Assembly: GCA_963575745.1 (NCBI GenBank)
Contig: CAUYUJ010014187.1
Location: forward strand, 267,501 to 331,500
Length of the DNA stretch: 64,000 bases
Source of the DNA: Prorocentrum cordatum
Taxonomy: Eukaryota > Sar > Dinophyceae > Prorocentrales > Prorocentraceae
Direction of reading: 5' to 3'
Part shown: piece by piece, positions 29,468 through 39,169 of the stretch
Layout of the letters: each line of letters begins with the position of its first letter
Numbering within the stretch: the stretch's first letter is position 1
Notes under the pieces: generated by a model
Told to the model about the DNA's origin: nothing
The model's input: only the letters and a program-made list of their open reading frames with translations
The model's database searches: none
Translations under genes and position numbers: made by a program

Positions 29468-31309
29468 ATGCATTCCGAGGATTGCAGGATGCGCCTGGAG
29501 ACCGAATTGGCCAAGACAGAAGCGGGCCGGCAGCGGCTCATGAAGGCCTTTTGGAGGGCTATGTCTGCGGGGCAGGCCCAGGAGGCGCGCGAGGAGGGCG
29601 CGGGAGCGACTACAGCAGCTACGGCGGCTACAGCGGCTCCGGCGGCGGCTTCATCCTCGGGCGCGGGAGGCACGGGAGCGACTACAGCGGCTACGGCGGC
29701 TACAGCGGCTCCGGCGGCGGCCTCGGGCGCGGGGGGCACGAGAGCGACTGCAGCGGCTGTGGCGGCTACAGCGGCTCCGGCGGTGGCCTCAGGAGTTCCT
29801 GCTGCGGCAGGGGCGTCTGGCGCGGCGGCGCCGCCTGCCCAGGGCCCAACCCTGGCGGACCGCGACGGTTCTGAGATGGACACGAGTCCGCCGAGTAGGA
29901 AGAGGCAGATCGAGATCCAGGCGCCCGGTGCGGAGGGCGACATGGACACTGCGATGGTGGCCGCAAGCGGTCTGCATGCGGACGCCGTGGCGCTCGTGGA
30001 GGCGTATTCTCTGGCGCGCCCGCAGCGCAAGGCCGGCGCCTTCGGCTTGCACGCTGGCGTGGCCATGGATTTGCGCTTGGGCTGGGACCTGGGGCGCGAC
30101 GGCGAGCAGCATGAGGCGCAGGGGCGGCTGGACTTGGAGAAGCCGTACTTGCTTGTCCTCGGTCCAATGTGGTTGGGCCCATTTCAGCTTCACGAGCTAT
30201 CGGCGCACCCTCGGAGGTTGCAGGAGTTGTTGGAGACGGACCGCAAGCACCTCGAGTTCGCGTGCGCGTTGGCGCGGCAGCAGATTGCCAGGGGCGGCCG
30301 GGTGCTCTTCGAACTCCCCTGGGAGGCAGCCTCGTGGAGCGAGGAGTGCATCGTCGAGATGTTGGCGACGAGTGGTATGCAGCGCGTGCGCTGCGACCAG
30401 TGCCTCTTCGGCCAGGTTTCGGCGGATGGATCTGGCCAGGTGGGGCCAGCTCGTAGGGAGACCTGGTTCATCACGAACGACCCGTTCATCGCTCGAGCCG
30501 CGGCGCGACGGTGCCATGGAGGGCGCGAGCACGTGCAGTCGCTCGGGGCCCGGGCGAAGACGTGCGAGAAGTATCCGCCCCTCTTGGTGGCGGAGATCCT
30601 TCGAGCTTTGAGGAGCTCGACGCGCGCTGCTGGAGGCGGCGCGGCGGAGAGGATGCTCGGCAACGACCGCGAGCTGACGATCTCTGCGGTGGAGGCCGGG
30701 CCTGTCCTGGAGGAGCCGGAGCTCTTGGCGAGGCCGGCGACGACGGAGGAGGAGAAAGTATTCCGTGACCGATGCACGGGGCTCCCATTAGATCCTGAGC
30801 GAGTGCGAAGCGCAAGGGCAGAGGAGATGAGGTACATTGAGGAGTTGAAGGTTTTGGAGTTGAGTGACCACGAGACGTGCATACAGGAGACTGGTTCACC
30901 TCCGATTCCAACTGATTGGGTCGACATCGACAAGGGCGACCCCTCTCGACCGAACTATCGGTCGCGGCTCGTGGCACGGGAGACGCGCAGACGGACGACC
31001 ATCGACGCGGACGATTGGGCAGCGACGTTCGCTGCGACCCCTCCGTATGAGGCTTTTCGTCTGCAGCTCAGCTTGCTCATGACGGGTCCGAGGCCTGAGA
31101 ATCTTAACGATGAGGAGGTGTTGATGTTGTTGGACATTTCACGTGCACATCTCCATTCGCCCTTGAACCGGGTGGTTTTCGTGAGGATCGGCGGCCAGGT
31201 CTACAGGCTGCTGAAGGCCATGTATGGCTTGAGGGATGCAGGCGCGTCTTTCGACAGGAAGGACCGAATCCACCATGAACGTCATGGGCGTGACCTTGGG
31301 GAAGTTTAG
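29468..31309 (+). CDS. Copia polyprotein, linker and N-terminal reverse transcriptase
   Basis: In frame with the upstream gag-integrase ORF, separated by one TAG. The first 120 residues are an Ala/Gly-rich low-complexity region with a repeated GAGGTGATTAATAATAAPAA pattern. RVT_2 starts near residue 480: WVDIDKGDPSRPNYRSRLVARE, then VLMLLDISRAHLHSP with the first catalytic Asp at residue 556, then YRLLKAMYGLRDAGASFD. After that the frame runs into nonsense and stops; the RT continues in another frame from about 31,270. The length before RT is long for copia, so residues 130-450 may be an extra domain; I see no named family there. Confidence 0.85.
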   Translation: MHSEDCRMRLETELAKTEAGRQRLMKAFWRAMSAGQAQEAREEGAGATTAATAATAAPAAASSSGAGGTGATTAATAATAAPAAASGAGGTRATAAAVAATAAPAVASGVPAAAGASGAAAPPAQGPTLADRDGSEMDTSPPSRKRQIEIQAPGAEGDMDTAMVAASGLHADAVALVEAYSLARPQRKAGAFGLHAGVAMDLRLGWDLGRDGEQHEAQGRLDLEKPYLLVLGPMWLGPFQLHELSAHPRRLQELLETDRKHLEFACALARQQIARGGRVLFELPWEAASWSEECIVEMLATSGMQRVRCDQCLFGQVSADGSGQVGPARRETWFITNDPFIARAAARRCHGGREHVQSLGARAKTCEKYPPLLVAEILRALRSSTRAAGGGAAERMLGNDRELTISAVEAGPVLEEPELLARPATTEEEKVFRDRCTGLPLDPERVRSARAEEMRYIEELKVLELSDHETCIQETGSPPIPTDWVDIDKGDPSRPNYRSRLVARETRRRTTIDADDWAATFAATPPYEAFRLQLSLLMTGPRPENLNDEEVLMLLDISRAHLHSPLNRVVFVRIGGQVYRLLKAMYGLRDAGASFDRKDRIHHERHGRDLGEV

Positions 31310-32414
31310 CGTCTGCTTGGGCTGCCGTAGGTCTGGCGACTCCGTTGTTCGGGGCGTGCGGTGGGGCGACGACTTCCCCTTGAGTGGTAAGAGGTTGCAC
31401 TGCGCGGAGTTCCGGGGCGAGCTCGGCAAGCGCCTCCTGGTGAAGCATACTGCCACGTTGGGTCCGAACCCAGAGCACGGCGACGTGGGCGAGGCCACTT
31501 CTTTGAACAGGATCGTGCGGTGGCCCCCCCTCGGCTCGGAGGTCGGCGAGCGGGTCGAGCTGGAAGCCGACCCGCGGCACGCCGAGATCTTGTATCAGCA
31601 GCTGGGTCTGGGCGAGGAGCGGTCGAAGGCCGCTGCGACGCCGGGCGTCAAGCCGACCGGCGACGACGACGATGATGACGGACGAGAGCTTGATCCCGAG
31701 GCCAGGTCTAATTACATATCTTGGGCCATGCGTGCGAGTTACCTGGCACAGGACCGCTGCGAACTGCAGTTCGCGTGCAAGGAGCTCGCCCGGCGCATGC
31801 AGGCGCCGCGTCAGAAGGACATGCAGGCGCTCAAACGCCTTGGGCGTTTCCTGAAGGGAGCGCCTCGCTGCCTGGTGGTGTGCCGGCGGCAGGCTGACCA
31901 GACGGTCGTGGACGTGTTCAGCGACAGTGATTGGGCTGGGTGTCGGAAGACCCCGCGCTCGACTTCATCGTCGTACACCATTTTGGGGCAGCACCTGATC
32001 ACGACCAGCAGCACGACGCAGGACGTCGTGGCCACGAGCTCTGGCGAGGCGGAGTTCTACGCCTTGACCGAGAGTGCGAGCCGCGCGATTGGCACCGTTG
32101 CCATGGCGGCTGATCTGTTCAAGGTCCTGAAGCCGCGTGTGCGCGTAGACGCCAGCTCGAGCAAGGGCATTGCTTCCCGACGTGGCGTTGGGAAGGTGAG
32201 GCACCTCCACACCCAGACCCTCCGGGTGCAGGAGGCCGTGGCCAAGCGGGAGCTGGTCATCGAGAAGGTGCCAGGGAGCGACAACCCAGCTGACATGGGA
32301 ACGAAGCACTTGGCAGTGCGCGAGATGACGGAATGCTTACGCAGGGCGAGCTGCGTTCTGGCCAGCGGACGGTCGAAGCTGGCGCTGCGGGTCGCCACCG
32401 GCACGACGGCTTGA
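31236..32414 (+). CDS. Copia polyprotein, C-terminal reverse transcriptase and RNase H
   Basis: The frame differs by one base from the preceding segment; sense resumes near MNVMGVTLGKFSVC at about 31,274. RWGDDFPLSG holds the catalytic Asp pair (residues 45-46), the equivalent of YVDD. RNase H motifs follow: VFSDSDWAGC, STSSSYTILG, SSGEAEFYALTES, RVDASSSKGIASRRGVGKVRHL and NPADMGTKHL. The ORF ends at TGA 32,412-32,414. The frame change at about 31,260-31,275 has no obvious slippery heptamer and is most simply an inactivating indel or a sequence error. Confidence 0.87.
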   Translation: MQARLSTGRTESTMNVMGVTLGKFSVCLGCRRSGDSVVRGVRWGDDFPLSGKRLHCAEFRGELGKRLLVKHTATLGPNPEHGDVGEATSLNRIVRWPPLGSEVGERVELEADPRHAEILYQQLGLGEERSKAAATPGVKPTGDDDDDDGRELDPEARSNYISWAMRASYLAQDRCELQFACKELARRMQAPRQKDMQALKRLGRFLKGAPRCLVVCRRQADQTVVDVFSDSDWAGCRKTPRSTSSSYTILGQHLITTSSTTQDVVATSSGEAEFYALTESASRAIGTVAMAADLFKVLKPRVRVDASSSKGIASRRGVGKVRHLHTQTLRVQEAVAKRELVIEKVPGSDNPADMGTKHLAVREMTECLRRASCVLASGRSKLALRVATGTTA

Positions 32415-32488
32415 GCCGGCGACGCGCCGTTGCGACACGATGGGCGCAGGACGGCATCATCGGCTACGGGCGCTGAGAGCACTGGGGC

Positions 32489-32529
32489 GCGGGCAGCCCC
32501 GCTCCCACCCTGGATGCGGGTAGCTCCGC
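32489..32529. repeat. Two GCGGGYAGCYCCGC hairpin repeats in the copia 3' untranslated part
   Basis: GCGGGCAGCCCCGC at 32,489-32,502 and GCGGGTAGCTCCGC at 32,516-32,529. They belong to the family of short hairpins found in frame in the two upstream ORFs. Confidence 0.8.
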
Positions 32530-32644
32530 TCCAGGCCCGCCTCGGCGGGCACATGTGCATGTGGCGGCGGCGTTTCCGACCTGAATTGCACGAGTTCGCA
32601 TTTGGGCGGGTTCGGCAGACGTTGAAGGGGCGTCTTCCCAACCC

Positions 32645-32652
32645 GAGGGGCG
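32645..32652 (+). promoter_or_regulatory. Polypurine tract of the copia element
   Basis: GAGGGGCG abuts the 3' LTR and is in the place of the plus-strand primer. It is short and has one C. Confidence 0.6.
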
Positions 32653-32742
32653 TGGCAAATGTCATACCTCGTGGTTGGCCTCTCTTGCACTGTGACACCG
32701 AAGCCGTTTCGATTCGAGCCAGCGGCAGAAAATCAGTTGTGA
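32653..32742 (+). repeat. 3' LTR, 90 bp
   Basis: Matches the 5' LTR at 87 of 90 positions and is followed directly by GGTTG, the second target copy. Confidence 0.93.
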
Positions 32743-33345
32743 GGTTGCGCAATAGGTTGCGCCGTCGTCGGTTGCGCCATAGGTTGCGCCTTCGGCGGCC
32801 GAGAATGAAACCGCCCCCCATCGGTTGCGCCATAGGTTGCGCCCTTTGCGGTCGAGAGTATAACCGCTTCCTCTCGGTTGCGCCATAGGTTGCGCCGGCG
32901 GCGGCTGATGATATATCCGTCTCCTGTCGATCGAGCCATGAGTTGCGCCCTCGGCGGCCGAGAATAAAATCGTCTCCGATCGGTTGCACCATCAGTTGCG
33001 CCTTGTGCGGCTGAAAATATATCCGTTTCCTCTCGGTTGTGCCATAGGTTGCGCACTCGGCGGCCGAGAACAAAGCCGTCTCCTATCGGTTGCGCCATAG
33101 GTTGCGCCCTTGGCGGCCGATGCTAAAACCGTCTCCCATCGGTTGTGCCATAGGTTGTGCCGTCGGCCGCCGAGATGACAAGCGTCTCTTGTCGGTTGCG
33201 CCATAGGTCGTGCCCTCGGAGGCTGAGAGCATAACCGTCTCCTGTCGGTTGCGCCATCGGTTGCGCCCTCGGCGGCTGATAATATAACCGTCTCCCATCG
33301 GTTGCGCCATAGGTTGCGCCCTTTGCGGCCGAGAGTAACACAATC
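32743..33345. repeat. 52-bp minisatellite, right part
   Basis: Same unit as 25,545-26,030. It resumes exactly at the GGTTG target duplication and continues for about 11 units before meeting LINE-like sequence. Confidence 0.92.
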
Positions 33346-33410
33346 GTATAGCGGGCGCGACCGGTCAGTTGAGTTCAGTTTAGTGCAGTTCGCCCCGCGA
33401 GAGAAATGCG

Positions 33411-33785
33411 GGCTACGCCCGAAATCGAAAGACACGAAGGAGATTGCTGACGTGGATATCGACGATGTGGGAAAAATCGAGGTGATACCAATGGGCAAGG
33501 GAAGCAGCAACGATAGACCAGAGGAGGCGCCGCCTTGGTTCAAACACTACGAACCGCGGATAAACAACATGATGAAGGACGTGATGAACAGCGTCGAAAG
33601 CCTGACTGACCAAACACGTATCGAAACACGGGGCGCGAGGAGGGCAGCGGTGGAGGTTCAGGAGAAAAGCAGCGAGATTGAGACGGAGGTGCAAGGGCTC
33701 TGTAACGACTTCGACGACGCGTAGTTGACCAAAGAGTAGATAGAGCAAATAGTTGAAGATGATACCGGAGAAAAAACCCAATCAT
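33411..33785 (+). pseudogene. LINE ORF1 fragment (3'-truncated)
   Basis: The open frame to 33,724 encodes PPWFKHYEPRINNMMK, then TRIETRGARRAAVEVQEK and IETEVQGLCNDFDD. Beyond the TAG (33,722-33,724) the homology continues (IEQIVEDDTGEKT), also crossing a second stop. It is a paralogue of the coiled-coil part of the ORF1 at 34,947-35,943. The copy stops where a GGGCTATA minisatellite begins, so the distal ORF1 and all of ORF2 are absent. Confidence 0.72.
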
Positions 33786-33789
33786 AATC

Positions 33790-34115
33790 TTTTTAGGGCT
33801 GTAGGGCTATAGGGCTATATGGGCTATAGGGCTATTGGGCTATAGGGTAATAGAGCTACATGGCTATAGGGCTATAGGGCTATAGGCTATTGGTCTATAT
33901 GGTTATAGGCTATAGGGCTATATGGCTATAGGGCTATAGGGCTATTGAGCTATCGGGCTATAGGGCTATAGAGCTATAGAGCTGTAGGGCTATAGGGCTC
34001 TAGGGCTATTGGACTATAGGGCTATAGGGCTATAGGGCTGTAGGGCTATAGGGCCCCCCCAGGCACCCGGGCACCGGGGCGCCCCCGGGCGCCCGGGCAC
34101 CCGGGCGTGCAGCGA
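33790..34115. repeat. GGGCTATA minisatellite and GC-palindromic block
   Basis: About 30 degenerate units of TAGGGCTA (33,793-34,055) are followed by nested CCCGGGCGCCC/GGGCACCCGGGC palindromes (34,058-34,112). 34,115-34,945 shows no recognisable domain; a run CCTAACCTAACC lies at about 34,129. Confidence 0.9.
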
Positions 34116-34946
34116 AAATCGACGGCAAACCTAACCTAACCATATGAATCCGCTAGGACCTTTACAGATGCAAGCTCTGATTGGGGAATAAATTCCGAGA
34201 CGCGGTACATGACGAACGACGCAAGACAGTTGGGGGGAGCAGAAGGTACGATCAGGGAAGGGGGAAGACGCCGCGGAGGAGGAAAAGGGAGCAAAAATAC
34301 GCGCCAGGCAGGCCGCCGCATTCAGTTTTGAACAGAACTTCGAAACGGCAGCAGCGACAGAATCGAACGTGTTCTCCAACGGTTTCCTGGGGCTGATGCC
34401 CGCATTGCGGTAACGGCCGTTGCCGTCCACGCCATAGTGGGTGTGACGGAGTTCCCTACGGTTGTGGCCAAGTTGAACTGTTGGAAAAACGAGTGGATGT
34501 TGTCGGCCGGATTTTTCCCGGAACAATTTGGCGATAGTTGGGCGCGATCGGGAAAACGAATGGGGTGCACGAAGCAGTACCTCGCAGAGCACCCCGATCA
34601 TTCACATCAGGACATAACATTCATATGAACTACAAGTATGGTTGTGCTGAAAGACGAGCTAGAGAAGTACAGGGCAATCGCATGTTCTGATGAGGGGGGG
34701 ATCTGGCATATATTACAACAGTGGGGAAGGCAATGAAGATCGAGGTGGATGAAACTGTGGAAGATGGAAGAAAAAGGCACGTTCATAACCCTAGGCGCAA
34801 AACGAGTGACGTTGCCACGACGGTCACGGCAGTCCACTGCGAGCATTATGCGGGCACTTAAAAGGTTGGTTTTGACAGAATCCGAGCTCTGACTTGTAAC
34901 CCATCTGTTCTGCTTTACCCAGAGTGTGCACAGGATATTTGGGAGT

Positions 34947-35943
34947 ATGGCGAAACGCATGGGAGCCGCGACCGGGTCAACACCAGAGAAGAAGGAAGGC
35001 CGTAAAGGCAAGGACGGGATGAAGGAGATGCTCGAAGATACGGGAATGGAAGAAGAAGAATAAAGCCCCGGATTATTTTCAAGATTTTGCCCGCAACCAG
35101 AAAAAACAGTACAACGCTATGAAGACCGAGATGGCGGGCATCAAAGACATGATAGACCGGGCGAGGATCGAGGCGCAGGACGCAAGGAGGGCAGCAGAGG
35201 AGGTTCAGGAGAAGATGGAGGAGGTGGAGATGGGGGTGGAGGGCTTCCGGAGCGATTTTGAGGAGTTGTACATTACCAAAAACAAAGTTGAGCAGATCAT
35301 TGAAAACAAGCTTCAGGAGGATGAGGCGCGCAACATTTTTGAGGAGGTTGTGGAGCAGAGGGTGAGGGGGGCGATGGGTAAACACTCAGAGGACCATGCC
35401 CCCCCACACGGAAAGGGTCAACAGGACGAAGGAGAAGGAGGAGACGATCGCAGCCTTCAGATCGTGGTTGGAGTTTTTGAGGAGGATTCGAAGGCAGAGA
35501 GGGTGATCGAGACCGTCGAGACTTTCCTGCAAGATGGCAACAAAGGCACAAAGTTTCGAATGTGTTTATTTTCACGGATCCTACGAAAATCGGGGCCATA
35601 CAATTCGAGACAGTGGCTGCCAAGAGGGGCTTTTCAACCAATCATGTCGTCCATCAAGACAGTGAATGGTGTAGACTTGTGGTTTAAGAGCAACCGTAGT
35701 TTTGAGCAGAGAGAGAGGGACAATATATTAGGTATGACCAAACATCACCAGATCGAAGACAAAGGCGTCGACAGGAAAGACGTGAAGATCTTCTGGGGCG
35801 GGGGCTTCGTGAAGGTAAGGTTCAAAAAAGTGGCCTGGCTCTTGGACGGGGCCGATTTCCAGACCATCGGCGAGGCGAGCGATGCCAAGGGCACCATAGA
35901 GGAAAGCGTGAAGAAATGGAGGGGAAAGCGGGTGTGGGGGTAA
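34947..35943 (+). pseudogene. LINE ORF1 protein, one frameshift
   Basis: The ATG at 34,947 opens a Lys-rich start (MAKRMGAATGS) that stops at 35,061-35,063. In the neighbouring frame sense continues as NKAPDYFQDFARNQKK into the ORF from 35,119 to 35,943, so one frame change lies in the GAAGAAGAAGAA stretch. Residues 10-70 of the long frame are a heptad-rich coiled coil (RIEAQDARRAAEEVQEK). An RRM-like region follows (LQIVVGVF, then LWFKSNRSFEQRERD). This is the usual form of non-LTR ORF1, an RNA-binding chaperone that forms the RNP with ORF2. Assignment is by architecture and position upstream of EN and RT. Confidence 0.68.
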
Positions 35944-36239
35944 CGCGCTCCATTCGCGGGCAAACAAGCCATGTGCCAGTGGAAGTACGGCATCATCAGG
36001 CGTGCGTTCATCACGCATTGTTGGTGGCGAGCACGGGCATCGAAAGAGTTATGGTGGATGGGGGGGGGGGGGGGGGGGTGCGAGTTTGTCGATGGCGATT
36101 TGCCGGCCTGTTTTGGCAAAGTTCTCCAACGGCGGCGAGCAAATTCGTGAGATCTACGCGAGGAACTTTCTTTATTGTAAGAGTGTACAGTCGTTGAAAT
36201 CAGAAGAACGTTTCGCATAATTTCTTGTGGAGGTGGAGT

Positions 36240-36720
36240 GTTTGAAGGCATGGGGCGCGGTGCTATGAAACGAAACTTGGAGAGAGGTTCGAGATGAATG
36301 CTTTGGAGTGGAAGCTGGCCATATTTTCCTCGTCTCAGGGGGCGCGTCAGGAAGGAATGGAGTGGTGATATTGCTTCGCAAACGGTGGGCTGCATCTGTC
36401 ATTTCCTTCGCGGCCAAGTCCGACAGAGTGTGTTGGCTGGACGTTGCACTCGGGCTGTCCCGACTACGGATCGTTTCCGTGTGCGTGCCAAATGCGTTCC
36501 GCCCGGGCGAGGAGGTGGAGGGCCTGTGCCGCGTGCTATCTTCTTGCAAAGTGGATGCTGGAATATCAAAGTTTGCATTTCTTGCCGGAGGCGACTCGGG
36601 CGCCGTCGCGGGCAAAGCGGGGAATCGCGTAGTTGACCACTGCATTGGAGAACCCCGGGGAGGGGCGCCAAAATCCAAGAGGCGAGTGGATGGCATCTTG
36701 GGCTCGCTCTGAGTCAGCTT
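36240..36720 (+). pseudogene. LINE ORF2, apurinic-type endonuclease remnant
   Basis: The 36,308-36,712 frame reads GRNGVVILLRKRWAASVISF, SDRVCWLDVALGLSRLRIVSVCVPN, EEVEGLCRVLSSC and FLAGGDSGAVAG, matching the middle of the EN domain (GVAILL, RLRLVxVYxPN, GGDFNAVVG). The catalytic GDFN appears as GDSG and the N-terminal catalytic part is not recognisable. A homopolymer of about 20 G at 36,060-36,079 lies upstream. The domain is inactive as written. Confidence 0.68.
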
Positions 36721-36979
36721 CCATCGTTGGGGCGTTCTTCCCTAAGACTTTCAATCAGCAGTGGACGCATGAACACGTGGAGTTCGAAGACAAATTGATT
36801 ATTTTTGCATCGACGCTGGCGCTCTGGGGACGGTGACAGACAGTGAGGCTACACATGATATCGGTGGTGGGGTGGATCACGCTGCAGCGGTCGCGAAGCT
36901 GCGGGTCCTGCTGAGCACTGGACAAATTACATTTAAACGTAGCATGTGGAAGTGGTCAGATACATGAAAAACTGAATTT

Positions 36980-37350
36980 GCGAAGCGGGCGGACGAATTG
37001 ATTGCGGACAAACAGCAGGGCGAGGGCGGACGCGAATGGTTTGGCAACCAGGTGGCTTGCGAAGATCTCGAGAGTGCAATTGCGGCGGCTGCTGAAGCAT
37101 GCCAGGAAGAGCATCCACGAGGTGAGAACTGTCGCACGCAGCTTACCGAAAAGGCTCGGCAACTAATTGATGAGAGGAGACGGGCGCAGAAAGCATTGCC
37201 TGGAACAGAGCATCGGTCGGTGAAGACAATCAGCAAGGATTTACAGAAGGAACTGAAACGATGGACTCGGGACAGAACGCAGAAATATATTTCAACTATA
37301 TGGGAAGAGTTTCAAGAATATCAAACAAACCCAGCATATTCATAACAAGA
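36980..37350 (+). pseudogene. LINE ORF2, linker between endonuclease and RT
   Basis: The open frame 36,998-37,345 has DLESAIAAAAEACQEEH, then QLIDERRRAQKAL and ELKRWTRDRTQKYISTIWEEFQ, which is the charged helical stretch found between EN and RT in LINE ORF2. Frame differs from neighbours. Confidence 0.55.
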
Positions 37351-37519
37351 GAAGGAGAAACAAACTGACCAGCATGGTTAGACGCGCAGGGGCGTGAACT
37401 GACAGGTCGGCGAGACATTGTTGATGTGTTTGCTACGTCTGATGAGGAGCTGTATTCTTGGCACCACAGAGAAGAGCACCCCGTTCATCAACGAGACGAC
37501 CATGGTGCCCAGCCCGCGG

Positions 37520-38700
37520 CCGATATGCGACCTGTTACAGCGGAAGAAGTCCGGGAGCACTTGCGGAAGATGAAGCGGGGCAAGGCTGCGGACGGCGAGG
37601 GGATCGTAGTGATATGCTAAGAAGTGCGGGGGCCCTTTGCTGATATATGCCATTGCGACTTTGTTTGCGGACGTGCTGACAGGCGACGGAGTGCCACCAG
37701 CATCGTGGAAGCATACAGGATCAAAGGCTTCGTTCAAAAGGGGAGACCCCAAGCTTCCGCATAACCATCGTCTCATATCAGTCCTGGCGACATTGTGCAT
37801 TTTTTCTGCATGAGTATTAACGACCGCATGTGCCCGTATTTGGAGCCGGAGTTGTCTGTTGATCAAGCTGGTTTTCGAACAACTTTCAGTTGCGACGACC
37901 ATCTTCTTACGTTCGTATTGTGGCAAGAGAAGATGCGGGAGTGCCATGTGCCGCTGTGGATAGCAGCGGCTGATTTTGAAAAGGCGTTTGACTCTGTGTC
38001 CCGCGACGCCATCTGGGGGGCGCTGCGCGCACAACGCGTGCCAGAGCAGTATATCAGGGTACTTGTTCGACTGTTCACCGGGCAAACAGCGCAGGTGGTA
38101 GCCGATTGCACAAGCCGCACATGCCAGTTGGAACGTGGAACTCGACAGGGGGGCCCTCTCAGCCCGGTATTATTCAATGCAGTTCTGGAGCACCTCGTGC
38201 GGTGGCTGAAGGCAGAGTGGCGAAAGACATGGATCGGCGCACGCATTAATCATGTGTTCTTGACCAGTCTTCGGTTTGCAGACGACGTGGTGTTTTTTGG
38301 GGCCACGAGGGCGCGCGTGAGGCGCGTGCTCGAGGACCTGCAAAGATGTGGAGAAGCGGTTGGCCTAAAACTACATATGGGTAAGACGATGATAATGTCC
38401 AATGTGGAGTGTCGCCAGGGCGCCCTTCGCCAGCATCGCGTTCGTGTCGGCGGCGGCTACGTCGAGGTATTGCCGTATGATGGTGATGCTGTGTATCTTG
38501 GGAGATTTATTTCGTTCAGTGACATCCGCGACCGGGAAATTGGGCATGGGATTTCCAGAGGCTGGGCCGCGTTCGGCATGTACAAGACAGAGCTAACAAA
38601 CACTTGCTATCCGTTGAAGTACAGGCTGCGATTTTTCAATGCCGTCGTGGCACCAACTGTTCTTTACGGCAGTGGATGCATGCTGGACTATGACAGCTGA
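37520..38700 (+). pseudogene. LINE ORF2, reverse transcriptase
   Basis: RT entry VTAEEVREHLRKMKRGKAADGEGI (from about 37,526) is followed by two stops, then a clean frame 37,795-38,700: VDQAGFRTTFSCDDHL, AAADFEKAFDSVSR (catalytic Asp at residue 60), RGTRQGGPLSPVLFNAVLEHL and TSLRFADDVVFFGA (Asp 163-164). The three catalytic Asp are present. The frame stops at TGA 38,698-38,700; the thumb (MTAERERRLRVEGHKIMRRMV) continues in another frame. Confidence 0.88.
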
Positions 38701-39022
38701 GAGAGAACGCAGACTGAGAGTGGAAGGACATAAAATTATGCGCAGGATGGTAGATGCGCCGTGGAGGTGCTGCGAGCTGGCGGGCGGCAGCGTTGAAATC
38801 GAATCTTGGGTTCAGTGGGTCCAACGTGCAACTCGCAGAGCCGAGTGCCATTCCCAGAAGTTTGGCATCCCGGGTTGGATAGAGCAGCAACGGGGCCGGA
38901 AAGACAGATTGCGCGGCAAAGTTGTTCAGTGCGGAGACCGGCGGTGGTCGAAGATATTGGTTGACTGGAAACCTGAGGGTGTCCGACTGACCAGGCGCCC
39001 CCGCAAGCGCTGCTGGCAATAA
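38685..39022 (+). pseudogene. LINE ORF2, C-terminal region
   Basis: In the frame open from 38,639 the sense is WTMTAERERRLR, MRRMVDAP, ESWVQWVQRATRRAE and RRWSKILVDWKPEGVRLTRRPRKRCW, the usual tail of dinoflagellate-type LINE RTs. The stop at 39,020-39,022 probably marks the ORF2 end. 39,023-39,170 is likely 3' UTR. Confidence 0.72.
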
Positions 39023-39169
39023 CGATCCACGAGGCTAGCGAGCCCGGCGCCTCCGTAGGCACTGGCGCGGGACACTCCCGCAGCGCCTCCTTCCTTCCTT
39101 CCCCCAGGGGAGGGCCCGGGGTTTCAACCCACTAGGACGGCGATCTTCCCGCAGGAATTCTTGCGCCTA

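Larger units (their letters stand above)
26031..32742 (+). mobile_element. Ty1/copia-type LTR retrotransposon, complete structure
   Basis: The element is 6,712 bp. It has 90-bp LTRs differing at 3 of 90 positions, a 5-bp GGTTG target duplication (26,026-26,030 and 32,743-32,747), a primer-binding site directly after the 5' LTR, and a short purine tract directly before the 3' LTR. Coding order is small basic ORF, gag, protease, integrase, RT, RNase H; integrase before RT defines the copia order. The coding part carries one in-frame TAG and one frameshift, so this copy is probably not autonomous unless these are recoding sites or sequence errors. Low LTR divergence suggests a relatively recent insertion. 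Confidence 0.93.
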
